Of a DNA stretch of 64,000 bases, positions 45,590 to 58,705 are shown piece by piece (position 1 is the stretch's first letter; each line of letters starts with the position of its first letter). Made by a program: the position numbers and the translations under genes. Below the pieces are notes generated by a model. That model did no database searches. It saw only the letters and a list, made by a program, of their open reading frames with translations, and was not told where the DNA came from. The stretch spans positions 20,286,860-20,350,859 of the forward strand of contig NC_051431.1 in the NCBI RefSeq assembly GCF_001649575.2, read 5' to 3'. The DNA comes from Kryptolebias marmoratus (lineage: Eukaryota > Chordata > Actinopteri > Cyprinodontiformes > Rivulidae).

Positions 45590-47289
45590 GTTTTAGATAT
45601 TTATAAGTCACAGCCACCACATCTGCATTTTGCTATTCACAACGATTGTTAGGAAGAAAGATTTTTCAAGAAACCATATACACCTGCCCACAACTACTGC
45701 AAATGTGGCACGTAAGACCAACACACCCATCAAAAACTTCCACAGTATTCTAATTCGAAAGCTTGTGTTGCAGTGACATTAGTATTAATTTTAAGCGTAT
45801 GCACAAGAGAGAGACTTTGGGTGTTGGCCAGACTGACGAGGCCTGTGGGAGAGTAGTGAGGCTGATTTATTGAAGGATGCTAGACGGTCGTGTGGGCTTG
45901 AGTGAAATGAACTGAAGGCATCAAGCCTAAACAATAGACTGTGTTTGTGTGTTGAATAGGGATGCTGTGCGTCTAAAAAGGGTGGTGCATTACTAAGATA
46001 TTACACATCCTGCACCTGGTACAAAGATTCTACAATGTTGCCGAGCTGAGCTAAGTTTTTACAATCAAATATGACATGTATTTTTGGCTTGGCTCATCAG
46101 ACTTAACAGCTCTTCTTTAACTGAAGAACGAGCCAATAGCTTAAGGGAACTGAGTGCTTCAAATAAAAGTTATCCAGCTTGGCAGGTACTCATTTAAAGT
46201 GAAATGTAGAGGCATACTTCCGTGTTGGCATACTTCCTAATAGTTTTTCCTGAACTACATATGCTGTGAACAGAATAGATAAACATCACGTGTGGAAGAT
46301 GGAAGACAGGTCTGTGTCAGCAATGTCACTCAGATAGTGACTGACAAAATGCTTTGGTTTGCAGCAGACAAAATCACATGCTGTCAAATGGTCCACAGGA
46401 GACCAGGACTCACTGGACCCCTGTCCACTTGTTCAGTGGTCCAATCTCACAGGAGCCAACACCGTGCTCCGTAAGTGATCTCTAGGCCAATGAAAATGTC
46501 AGCTCTGCACTGTGAAACCAATGAGTCAGTGCTGATGAAGGACACAGAGGAAAAGAGCAGCCTCAAAGAAACCCTCTCTTCCATTCATCTATACAGATGG
46601 CATCATCTGGTGGAATTCAGCAGTTTTGAAAGTTTTTCTTTTATTTATGTCACTTCTTTGTGAATTCTCAGCTTTATACCCACGCTCTGGCTTCTCACTG
46701 TCAATCAGTTTTAAAGTTTAGAGTTCTTGGACAGCAGGAGCACTTTGCTGTTGGCTAAGTGCATCTGTGTCCATTTGGTAACCCTAGAATGACAGCACGA
46801 ATTGCTGAGGTCTTTCTTTTCCACCTGTTCTCAATTCATTAGTATGCAGGAAAAAAAGGGCCACCCCTCTTCACCGAGGAGCTCCTGCACCCTGAAGGTA
46901 TTCCCGTTTATGACTTTTTAATGCTGCATTTGCAGGGTCATTCCTCTTGTGGGCTCCCCGCCGATATTGGCTTTAATGTCAGAAAAGGAAGAGAGGACTT
47001 TGCAGTATAAAGAATACTTTGGAGAGAGAATACTCAGACCATGTGTGCAGCTGTTTGGATCTAATGGTGCGAGCTAATGGTTGATGGTGGTTCAGAGATC
47101 TGCTGGGAAACTTGAACCCCTGTTTTTCTGCAGCTCCAGAAACAATCCTCTGCAATCATTGCCCCCAACAGTAAGGCAATGTGGGGTTAAAACCTGCCAC
47201 TGTGTAGACATGCTCAACCCTGACCTTAATCCTAACTGCCCATTGCCTAAATAGTTTATTCTATTTCTAAAAGAGTACATAAAATATAT

Positions 47290-47410
47290 ATAAAACTGGG
47301 GTGACCAATCAGTCAATCAATCAATCAATTAATCAATCAACCAAGTTTATATATATATATATATATAGCACATTTCAGCAACAAGGCAGTTCAAAGTGCT
47401 TTACATTAAG
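47290..47410 (-). mobile_element. L2-type LINE 3' tail
   Basis: Read on the minus strand: TGTAAAGCACTTTGAACTGC, then CTTGTTGCTGAAATGTGCTA, a (TA)n stretch, and a terminal TTGATTGATTGA array. This is the usual 3' end of fish L2-type LINEs. Only the tail is present, as expected for a strongly 5'-truncated insertion. Confidence 0.65.
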
Positions 47411-48254
47411 CAAAAAGCAAAGGTGGACATTTCCTAATATTGCGTATTATTCTATTAGTTGATTTTACGCAAAAACACAAAAAATAAATTGGGTTTAACA
47501 TAGTAGGATTGTGGCAAATTTGGAAAACCTTCAGTTCAAAGGCAACCATCTCACTGCTATTCTCTGTTATGCTATGCTCTGGCATAATGCTCTCAGATTA
47601 TGTCAAGATGCAGCTAAACCCTAGAAGAGCACACCGTGATAGCATGATGCTAGCACCATATGTGGGCATGATGGGGTTACAGCCTAGGCATGAGGCCAGC
47701 GTAGTCAGTCCAACTTCAAATTCTCAACCCACACCAGTGTGAGCGGGCCCCATGTCATAGATACACTGCCACTGCCACCAAGAACCCAGTGTCATTATGA
47801 TGATTATGATGAACCACCAAGACCTTATTACAGAAGTTTTGTGCATTCTCAAAACCCTTCATGACCAATCATGTTCTGTAACACATAACAAGCGGCCCAC
47901 TACGTTCTTAATACACTGCTGAAGACGTTGATAAGACCCTGCAAAGTCCATTCATATTCTGACAAGTTTTTTATGTCATAGCAGGTAGGGTCTTCATCTG
48001 GTGAGAGGGGGGCCTAACTACTGATGTTAAGACAATATGTCATTGTACATCAAAATATTATTGATAAATTGTGTACATTTTACCTTTGAAAAATAAATGT
48101 CAGATATGTCTTCAACAGAAATACATTTGTGTTAGCCTTTAGCTAAAAAGCTGACAGACAAGCCAGAGGGATGTATTGCCTGGTGTATGTTCACTGCTTT
48201 CCAGTTTTTTTTTTTTGTTTTTTTTTTCTTATTTAGGGTTGAGCAGAGGGCTTT

Positions 48255-48335
48255 TTTGTGCTGTGGGCTAGATGACATAGCGCTCCCAAAGCAAACTTAG
48301 GAGATTTGAGTTTGAATTGGCCTCATTTGCCGTGT
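48255..48335 (+). repeat. Possible tRNA-derived SINE fragment
   Basis: Weak resemblance to an A box (TGGGCTAGATGACATAGCG) and a B box (GAGTTTGAATTGG) about 35 bases apart. No tail or target duplication seen. Could be chance. Confidence 0.2.
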
Positions 48336-50744
48336 GCACAGCTGGGCCTGTTGGCCTGCAAAACTCCATCATTTGAGTAAACATCAACTATGTGACACAA
48401 CAGAATGGATCTTTGTGGAAGCTTTGCACTCTGGCTATGAAAATTTATTTTGCCTTTATGACCTTGCCTTTCAATTTGCAGCAAAGTGACCAAGAGACAA
48501 TAAAAAAACATGAACCGTATTAGCATCAGCTTTAAAAATATTCCAGCTTGCAGTTGTGTGTATGCATTCATGGGTTTTTAAGAGATTCCACACACACTTG
48601 AGAGAGGCCCTCAAAATGAATGTGGCCATCTTGAAGGGGAGATAAATGCAGAGAGGGCTTGTGATATAGCATTGGTGCCATATCCCGGGCTAAATCCTCC
48701 ATCCCACTTTCTCCACCATTGTGTCTTCTTTTCTCAGCTCCCCTTGGCTGAGCTTCATACTTTGTGGCTAGTTTCAATCTTTACCCCCAGAAAGAAAGGA
48801 AAGAAGCGTATCATAATTAACAAAAGTGGGAGCTAACATCAGAGGTTTAGAAAGAGAGAGCGTGTGAGGGAGAAAGATAGACACATTTGACAAAGAGAGA
48901 GAGTGAGAAGCTTGGGTGAAATATGGAGGAACCAATTTCTATGAAAAGGCCCTAGGGGGAGTTGTGCTCCAGTAAATCCGCCTTACAGAGCCCCACAATC
49001 TCATTATAGTGTAGCCAGTGAGACGGACAGACAGACAAACAAGACAGGCCTGGATCTTTCACACTGCCCCAAAGTCAAGCCCCGTATCCCCACAGTCAGC
49101 ACATCAGCTTGGCTGGGGTCTAAAGCTTATGACCTCTGGTACTCAAATACAGCAGATCAGAAAGAGAGAATGAAAGGACGGATAAAAATGAAGAGAGGGA
49201 GGGGTAGAGGAATGGTGCATTGCCTTATTTTGAGTTCTTACACCAGGCTAAGTCACTGGTTTGGATGAAGGATTATAGCATCACAACTGTGGGTTTTAGA
49301 CACCTGATAACAAATGGACAAAAGAAAAAAAAAAAAAAAACAGAGGCACCACATCTGACAATTTCCTGTTTGTGCATTCATGCTGTCTTTTCTGTATGAA
49401 ATAAGCAAACGTGTCATAATTTATGTGAGGGAACATAACTGCTGCTGTGTATGAGGTCAGCATTAGACTCAACCGCTGTCAAGCCACATAACAAAAGCCC
49501 AAAAACTATTTGCTGGCTTTAATCCATTCAGTACTTCAGCCCACATGCCTATGATCTAGAATATAGCTGTGTGAGATGTACACACTCAAGTCACATTTGA
49601 GTGACATATTGCAACAGACAAAACAATTATCTCCAACCCTGCCAATCAGTGCCAGAACTCTTTATCCTCGTCTAATTAGAGGCTTCTCAGGGAATGGATG
49701 TTAATACGAAAGCAAGGAAACAAGAACAGTTTGGGCTTGATGCATGCATGCAGCAAAATTTCACATGATAAATGCAAATGTAATCCATCCATCGTTACTG
49801 CTGACATAGAGCTAGTGGTTTTTAGCTGACTTGGGGACATGCTGAGAGGAGCACAGGGCATGAGGCTGCAGGGAAATAACTCACAGCTCAGCGTGTTGTT
49901 TTACGGGCTTTGTTTTACTCCATCCATAATGCTATTGCGAGACGTGGACTGTATTCAATTGCCCACCATTAGCCTTACTATGCTTTAATATAATGTCATA
50001 TACATTTACAGATGTCAGAACTTTTTCTCCTTTTAAAAATACAGAATTCTTCAGATGTTCTAGCAGAAAAGGTGCAGATCACACAACCATCATTTTGCCA
50101 ACATCACAGATTCTTTTTAAAAACAACTTCTGAGGAACCAAAGTTTTAAAATGTACCAAGTTATGCTACCCCATTAAAGAACATGTTTTGCATATGGCAC
50201 ACTACGCTAGTCTGTTTGTAGCTTCAGGCTCAAAAACATGAATGTACTGCTTCAATATAAAAATCAAAGGGGCTTGTTTTTTTTGCATTTAAGCTAGTTT
50301 TTTGAAGGAATAAAATCCATTAATCGTTTTGCTTCACACTTGGAGACCAGTGCTGCCTTCTGCTAACACAAAGCTTTTCTGAATAACACTTTACATTAAG
50401 GAACATAGTTGCTACAAGTGAATGCATAAGGAGTCACAAAATCTCATTGCTACTGAGCATTGGCTTACAATAACTCCCTTTCTTTGTACAACTCAAATGT
50501 TAACTATCAATATTGTGTTATCCTGTCCTAAAGTTTTAAGAATATAAACAAAACTGTGCCAATATTTAAAACGTTTTTTTTTTGTCAAAGCTGTATCTTT
50601 GTTCCACAATTTGCTAAAAGTGTTTAGCTTAAGTGCCATTTTATATCAGTACACATCAGCAATGGCAATATTTACCCCAGAGAGCAATTTATGGACATGT
50701 AGGAGGGTTTGCTTTATGTAAAAGCAATTTTTGTGCATGTGTGT

Positions 50745-51440
50745 GTGTTTTCTATAGGACATTTAAAACAACCATAACGGACCAAAGTGCTCTACAATGT
50801 ATAAAATCAATATTTATTATTTTGGCAATAAATGGAAACTCAGAATAAATCAATAAAACTCAATCAAATAAAACAAAAAAAAAATCACTTAAGGTTGCAC
50901 AATAAAAAACAAGACATTCTGCCATAGAACTAAAAGCCAGTGAGGTTTTCAGCATTGAATTAAAATGAGCAATGCTTTGAGCAGCTATAAGTTTCAAAGG
51001 CAGGGTGTTACACAGAATAGGAGCCACCACTGAAAAGAAAACACTCTGTCACCTTTGGTTTTGAGCCCAGATCTGGGATTGTTCAAAAGCAACTGATGAT
51101 TAGACATCAGTGCTCCACCTGGACTGTGATGGTGCAAAAGGTTTAAAGAAGTAAGGTGGTGCTGTATCATAAAGACTATTAAAAACAATGATGAAATTTC
51201 AAGTTGGATTCTGAAATGAACAAGGAGCCAGTATAGGGTGGCCAGTAGAGCTGTGATACGAACCTGCTGTTTCTTTTCTCTCAAAAGGCAGGCTGCAGAG
51301 TTTTGTACAGCTGGCATCAAAGTGATAAATAACGAAATAAAAAATCAAGCCCATCTTACAAAAAATTAAAGTGATCAAGGCAAGATGTACTAATGGCATG
51401 AAGTATTGTTTCAGGGTCACGTAACAGAAAGTACGCCTTA
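50745..51440 (-). mobile_element. L2-type LINE fragment: end of reverse transcriptase ORF and 3' UTR
   Basis: On the minus strand around 51420-51340 a frame reads like DPETILHAISTSCLDHFNFL, then from 51320 to about 50994 like AVQNSAACLL, ITALLATLYWLLVHFRIQL and NNPRSGLKTKGDRVFSF. These follow the known LINE C-terminal pattern (VQNSAARLL, HWLPVxFRIxFK, PRSRLKTxGDRAF). An in-frame stop and frame changes show decay. The 3' UTR ends near 50745 with TGTAGAGCACTTTGGTCCGT, TTTAAATGTCC and a nearby AT tail. Confidence 0.8.
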
Positions 51441-52462
51441 ACTTTAAAGAGGAGAATGAGGTTAAAAAAAAAGCTATGATCCTTTGCCATCATAATTAAA
51501 GAAGTACAAGGTAAATATGCTAATTGAGTATGTCTGATTTAGAATCAGTTAGTTTTACATTTGTATTTTGAATATTTGCATAACTATTTAATGTGAAGGC
51601 CACTAAATAATTCATTTAACTCATATAAGTGAAGGCTTTTATTTTCTACAATCCTCTTTGATGAGTAGTTTCAAAGAAGTTTTAGCTTCAGCAGAATACT
51701 CGGGTTTGAGGGTAAAGAAAAGGACAAAAAAAAAATCCCAATAATCCATTGAATCTGACGGAGAAGCAAATAGGAAAAGAGAAGAAGGACCAATGGGAAA
51801 AGAAAAAGGAGAAATACCAAAGAGGTCTGAATAATGTAAGGCCCTGTGGTAAATGTTCACCTTGTGCTGCTTTCATTGCCTTCATTAGCATCCCTTTCAT
51901 GGCCTTGTCATTGCTGTCATGTTGAGCGATAGCAATATCATTCCAGTGACACATCCTCAAAATAGATTCAAAATTAGTTTTGCGACAAGCATTTTAATTC
52001 CCCCGAAGTATTCTGTATTTCCCTGTGCAAAGTAAGAAAGATGGAAGGAGATGAGGGGGGGAGCTAATTACACCATTCCCCAGGGGACTGAAGGAGGCTG
52101 TGAAACCTGCTTACATGGCTATACACATCTTATCAATGCTGCATCTGGTGGCATCACCCACACTCATGGGTGTAGCTGTCCAAGATGCTCTGGCTGCTTC
52201 ATAAATCTTCCAGTTTTAGCCTGAAACTGTCCAAAGAACAACACAAAATTCCCATCTAGAGCTACACTTTTGGTCAAATAGCTAAAGTCACAAATGTAAC
52301 ATTTCCACCATCCTGCAGGGTAGCTTATTCTTTGCCTATATTTGCCTTTGTTGACTAGTTTTAAAGTTAGCCTCTTTCCCAAGGCTAAACATTAAACACA
52401 AACACTTTTATACAGGTAGAGAGAGAACCCTGAAATACAATTAATGTATGTTGACAAACTTT

Positions 52463-52550
52463 TTAACCCTCATGAAGCCTTCACAACTGAAGAGAAGAAG
52501 AGAAGCCCTAACATCGGGTCCATTTCACCCAAAGGCCACAGGAGGGTTAA
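52463..52550. mobile_element. piggyBac-type MITE, copy 2
   Basis: 88 bp bounded by TTAA at 52463-52466 and 52547-52550. The ends are CCCTCATGAAGCCTTC and CCACAGGAGGG. Same class as 38034-38126, with a different and equally short interior. Confidence 0.78.
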
Positions 52551-55500
52551 AGAAAAAGCAAACTAAACAACACCTGGATGGGTGGAAAGCGTAAAAACAT
52601 GCAGAAGACCTAGACAAACTCCAGTCTCTTGCAAAGAAAGATTAGTGTGTTATCAACAAAATATGTTTTATTCTTTCCAAAATAAAAAAACAACACAATT
52701 TATAATTTTTGAAAGGTTGATCCCATTTTAAAATGTTAATGATAGCAATGCATAACATGGACTTCTGACCCGCTGAATAATCTCCAGAAGCATGTGTCAT
52801 CAACCTATTTAAAGGGCTACTTACTGCTTCCACAAATACAGTTTGAGAAAGGTTCCCTTATTTTATTGTGCTCAAAGTAAACAAAGTCCAAATGTCAAAT
52901 GATCTGTTTTGCACCATGTACCGCGCTTCAGTTAAATGGGGCTTGGATAGTGACCTCTCTTCACGCAACAACAAACTGTCCCAACATCTGGCAAAGCCTA
53001 AACAAACCAGCAAGTGTGGCTCGCCAGTTTGTTCTGCATGAGCATCTCTGAATCTGAGACCACTGAAGAGCCGGCAACAACTAAAAGAGAGGGAGTTAAC
53101 ATCTTGCTGAGACTTATCACCAAGGTGACTGAGAGTGTGTGCGTGTGTGTAAAGGGCAAATCTTCCCTGCAGCACAAACACAGCCTTGAATAAACTTGCT
53201 GTGACCCACTGAGAACACATATTAAAGGAGGACAGGCGAGTGTGTCCTTTCATATTTGACAACATTCACAAAAAATGCCTAATTCTGTGAAGAAACCACT
53301 TTTGTTATTCCGCTGACAACAATTTACCAAAACTCATTTTTTCTAGTATATGCCCTAAGGGAGGGGGAAACACAATTTCTTTGTTTCAAAGTAGGCAAAT
53401 TATCAAAAAAAAAAACAACAAAAAAACAAAAAACAAAAAACAAACCAAAACTTCAAACTTTGAGTGAGAAATTGCATTTGCTTTAACAGAATCAAATTCA
53501 GTTCGCCCCACAAAACAAACTCTCTTTTTATTTCTGCACAAACAATTTGCTGTGTTTTTCAGTTTTCCACCAACTTCTGTCCTAGGACTGAGCTAAATTT
53601 TTGATCTGAGTGACATTAAAACTATTTTAGGTGCTGTTTTTGCTGGTAGGAGAATAGGAATAAAAGCGAAAAAGACTTATCACAGAGATCTCAGTGGACA
53701 ACTCAGTAGTACACAGTTTTTTGCTGAGATCACGCTCTACCTGCCCTGGCATACCTGACAGATGGTGTAGTGAGAAAAAAGATGAGCTGCATTCATTAAA
53801 AAAAGCACTGCAGAAAACAGGTTTGCCTTCTGCTGATCAACTTAAAGCTTTCCAGTTGGGCATTGGTACTGTATATCATACCAGCTAAGCACTGCTGGGG
53901 GTTTGGACAGATGGGCCAGCTATGACATAAAGAGCCATAAAACCCACAGTGCACATATATACAACCTCTCCCTCCTGCAACTTTTTTCTTGCACATCAGG
54001 TAATTGAGCTTCTCTGCTCCCAGAAAGTTCCACAGTTTCCAGCAGTTATTTATCTGGTCTAATCTCAATTTGTGGCTGGCAAGCATGTGAATGAACTCCT
54101 CTCACATTGTTGAAGCGGCTGGACATGGGCACTGACATCAGCAGATCAATACTTAATAAGCTTTTGTGCTGCCAAGTCCATTTTGCTGCAATATGCAATT
54201 TTTTTTATTTTTTTTTTACGTCCATTAGGTTGAAAATAGAGCTGACTAGGTGTACGGCCACAGGAAGTGGAATGTATCGTCGTCGTCCTAATGATGGATG
54301 CTTCACAATGGTGTGAAACTGATGAAAACTTCAAACACTGTATAACTTATGTTGTATAAAGTGCTACACTCGTGGATTTCATTAAACGCAATTCAATATC
54401 CCAGTGGTGCTTCAAAAAGCATTTAACAACTTGTGGGAAGACAATAAAAGCCACAAAGAGCTTTACGGTTAAGTCAGAAGACACGTGAGGAACAAGAGAA
54501 ATGGGAAGAAAACAAGCCTAGAGCTAGAACTATATTTGGACCAGCATTAAAGTTTAGCGTCAGAGGCAGTGGAAGATAGTTCCAGTCTGGACGTGTAAGC
54601 ATTTCATTTTGTGAGCTCATGTAGTCGGAAGTATGAGGGGATTCTACACGCTTCCCTTCCTTTTCTTCTCTGCTTTCCTGCCTCTCTGCACACACAGATT
54701 CATTTTTGTTATTGAGGTCAAAGAGATTATTTGTCACTGTCCAAAGTCCACATTTACCTGAGGTCTCTTGGTGAAGTTTCTCTTGGCAACAATGCTAATT
54801 TACTTCTCTGAATCTGAGAAAGAGAAAAGGAACTGAATGCAACAGAGCAGCTCCCATGTTGTACATTTCATTGGCTAATTGAAAACAGACGGGACGCTAA
54901 CTCCCTCTTCTCCATCCGCCCAGCATTAGCGAGCTACGTCACTGACATATTAGTGCTACTGTCAGTCCTATGGTATGTATCTGACACATCGTCTAACTTG
55001 ATCAGTTAAGCAGAAAATAAGAAAGCAGAGGAAACGCCTTGTGCACAAATAACAGAATGATTCTAACGCTGTAGCTGCTGCAAAGGACAAAAAAGAATCT
55101 TATCCACCAAAGTCCTTGATCACAAAGGACACGCTGATGGCTGCCATTTTCGTAGAGGTGAGCAGAAGTCTTGTTGGTTTTGGCAGCTTTACCCTGAAAG
55201 GTGTTGACTGGCTGGGTAACTGACATGGTCAGAGGGATAGCTGCTTGATGGCCAGGCAGGTCAATAGCAGCTGCAAGGCTTCCAGGAAAGACCTCACTTA
55301 GACTCATTTAAGAGAGCTAATAGACCAACCTACCATCTGTCCTTATTATTAGCTAAGCTCATTCATGCAAGATGCTAACCCTTTTGTTGCCTACCACATA
55401 CAGAGCCATAATACAACACACTTGCATACAGTGAAACAGTAATATACACATTATCCCTATGGAATGTATCTAATTAAAGTTATAGAACATAGTATATGTC

Positions 55501-58489
55501 ATACATGTGAATCCATTCGACTTTGAAAAATAAATAGAATGCAAAAACTTTGAAAGGCCAGCTAGACTAAGATTGATGATGGCCTAAATCTATAATTTTA
55601 TCAATTTCAGGAGAGTTATACGAAAGTAATAGCAGTCTGTAGTTTTTTAAAAGTAAACAAAATCAAGTTGCAAGTTATAATTTTTTGTGCTACTGACTGA
55701 ATATTTATTTGTTCATCTTTTAATGGTTGAAACTGACTCATATATTTTTCTAAGTTTGAGTAAGCATTTGTCTGCACGTTGGAGGCTTTTAACAGTCATA
55801 GCAACACACACACTCCTCCAAACAAATATGCTTGCCCTTTGTGCTTCTCAGCACCATTTCTTCCCACCCCCATGTCTAGAAAAGGAATGCCCACATGGCC
55901 ACATCCGAGGGCGGAGAGAAGATTGAAACCAGATGAATGAAGCTCGGGTACCGAATTCTTGCCAGGACTATATTTCACTCCCCTAGCCTGATTAAAACGA
56001 GGTGTGGCACTAGCTGAGCCAAGGCAGCAGACTCTGGCTGGGAAAAGAGAATATGCTTGCAGTGACATTCTAGGTAAGACGGAAACAAGAGAAGGTCAAA
56101 ATTAACTAAATTAAAGTGTGTGGAATGACTCTGTAGTATAAAAGTAAATATTTTTTTGGCAAAACACACCTTGTTTGCCAAATATAGTTTATATAAACCT
56201 AGTCTTTACTGAAGATTGATGGAGTATGATTCAGACTTGAAACTCTGAAGGTGTTTAATTAAGGGTGCAGCATTTGTTAAAGACAATGTTTAAAGTAGGC
56301 CACTGGGGTGTGTTAACTAACGTGTCAAATGAAATGAGGGCAAACTGCATGAATTGTAGAGCGAGGACTATCACCGTCATGCAAAAAGGGATGTGAACTG
56401 CAATAAACAAATACAGCCCTGATGCTTGAAAGACAATTTTATATTTGCCTGTAGGCCTATATTGTTAAGATACTGAATAGACACATAATTGTCTTTTTAA
56501 CATTTCATAGTGAGTCTTCTTTTGTTGCTAAGAAACCTTTGAAAAGTGTTCAAGAGGATGTGATTATCAGGTCATTTGGATTTTATAAAACCTAATGTGA
56601 TCCCCAGACCCATTGATTTCTACTTTAGGAGTGCAGAATGCATGTTAACAATAACCCTAAAATCTTGAAGAATATGACTGGACCTCTGAGGCATCGTGTT
56701 CATATTTGTGTCCACATGCAGAGGTGAATACTGTGTCTGAAATGAATTTGAACAGAAAGAGAAGGGAAAAAATAAATGAAAAACCATAAACACACTATGT
56801 GTTGTTCCTTCTGTCTTTACCAGTTGGCTTGATTGTTCATTCATGGCGGTCAAGCTATTGCATCTATGTGTGTATGTGTGTGTAGACAGAGAAAAAGGGT
56901 GTTATTTGCATTTTCAGGCTGAAGTCTGTACAATGTAGGTGTCTGTTTGCCTCTGAGTGTGGCACCTAACACATGTTGGGAGTGTGACTGACTGATTAGA
57001 AGCCTGTTTTCATCAGCTACCTCCAGTCACCTCTCTCCAGAGATAGCCATGCAGAGTGGGGAGAATTTTGTACTATTTTCCAGAGCCGTCAGCTTTCTCT
57101 TTCCTGCCCATTGCAGCTGGTTGGCCACACTCACAACTCTATGCCAAACACACTCCCATCTATCCCCTTGACATTTTAGCTATGTTACCGCTGAGAGAGT
57201 TGCGGCTCGCCTGCCTGCCGCCTGCACACGAGTAAATAAAGCCCAGCTCATTTCATTTGGCTATAATGTTTAATCTACGTTTGCTTGGTCAACGAGAGGT
57301 TAATCTCATTACCTTGTGCTAAATGGCATGCTCGGGCATCCTCCGACAAGAAGAAGGCTAGACACAAGTTAATTAAAAGAGCAATTAAAAGAAGACATCA
57401 AGTCCCACTGACAGTGGTAATATGTTAGCTCCCCTGACACCAGCGCATTGATGTTGAATAACTCCATTCAACTGTAGTCTGTCACAACTAACAAACCACT
57501 TCTCATCGCCAACAAAGGAGGCTAGTATTAGTGGAATTGAAGCACCTCGCTGTAGATCTGCTTGTTTTGTGGTCTAACATGTGTTTCAAGCTAACCTTTT
57601 TGAAGCAATTGTGGTTTACACACTGGAAGTTCATTTATAAAGAAAGAAAGCTTCACCACTACACACACAGCTATTAAAAATGTTAATTAACTCCAACAGG
57701 TTGTTAAGAACCTGACGTGCAATTAGTTTATCCACGATTGGAGCAGGCTTAAATGGCTGCTATCAGTAAAAGTAACATTACAGTTATGTCTTGTTTTTCA
57801 GTCAAGCAGAAATGAAAAAAAAAAAGCAAACATGCATAAAAAAATAACAAAACAGGAAGTTCAGAGAATGTAAAGAACAGAAAGATCAATTGTTAGAGTA
57901 AGGGATATGCTTTTTGTATCATGTGTCTTGTTTTTGAATACGCCCAAATATTGCAACAGTTTGTTTGAATTAATAGCCAAAGGCAATGCACAGGCCAGCG
58001 TGTGTCACTCAGATTCTCATCTTTTTTTTAAACCTAACAAATAAAATGAAAGAGTTACTGAAGGTATTTAGGTTTTAGCAGCTGAGGTGACTAAAGGTTT
58101 AGAGAGCAACTCTGGGTTTATAGTAAGAACTTAGCAGTAGTGGACTTGTGGTTCTACAGGTGTTTGTGAGATTATCATAAGACAACGTACCCCTAATTTG
58201 TGCACCTGAATGCCTGACTGTAACCTTAAAACCAAATGCACTTCTCTAGTCTAACCATAAACAAGCCCAGCAGCTTTGGGACACACAGCAAGGCTTGGTC
58301 AACCTTGTCTGAGCCTTCCTTACGTTAGAATGAATTATCAAGGTGAAAAGATGTGATAATGGGATGCTACTGGTCATTAGTTCCTAATGCTAAACTAGTT
58401 AGGGTTAGTCAATTGGTTGATGTTGATAGATAAAGTGTACAGTGTAAGATTGGTTTATTAAGTTTTAGGTAAAAATTCTCAAAGGTAAA

Positions 58490-58705
58490 AATTGAGGTCG
58501 GTATCCAGAAGGATAGAAGTAGGTATCCAGCAGATCAGGGTAAGTATTTAAAGGATGCGGAAGATGTTTAGAATATTGAGATAGATATACAGATTTAGGG
58601 TATCAAGATAAATATTTTGAGTATTTGCAGGACTGAGGTGTGCATTTAGAGTATTAATAAGACTGGGTAAGTTTTCAGAAGATCAAGGTAGGTATCTGGA
58701 TTTTC
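58490..58705. repeat. Degenerate minisatellite, unit about 21-22 bp
   Basis: Successive variants of a unit close to GAGGTAGGTATCCAGAGGATCA: GAGGTCGGTATCCAGAAGG, GAAGTAGGTATCCAGCAGATC, GGGTAAGTATTTAAAGGATG, GAGATAGATATACAGATTT, GAGGTGTGCATTTAGAGT, AAGGTAGGTATCTGG. About nine units with a few longer ones. Confidence 0.75.
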
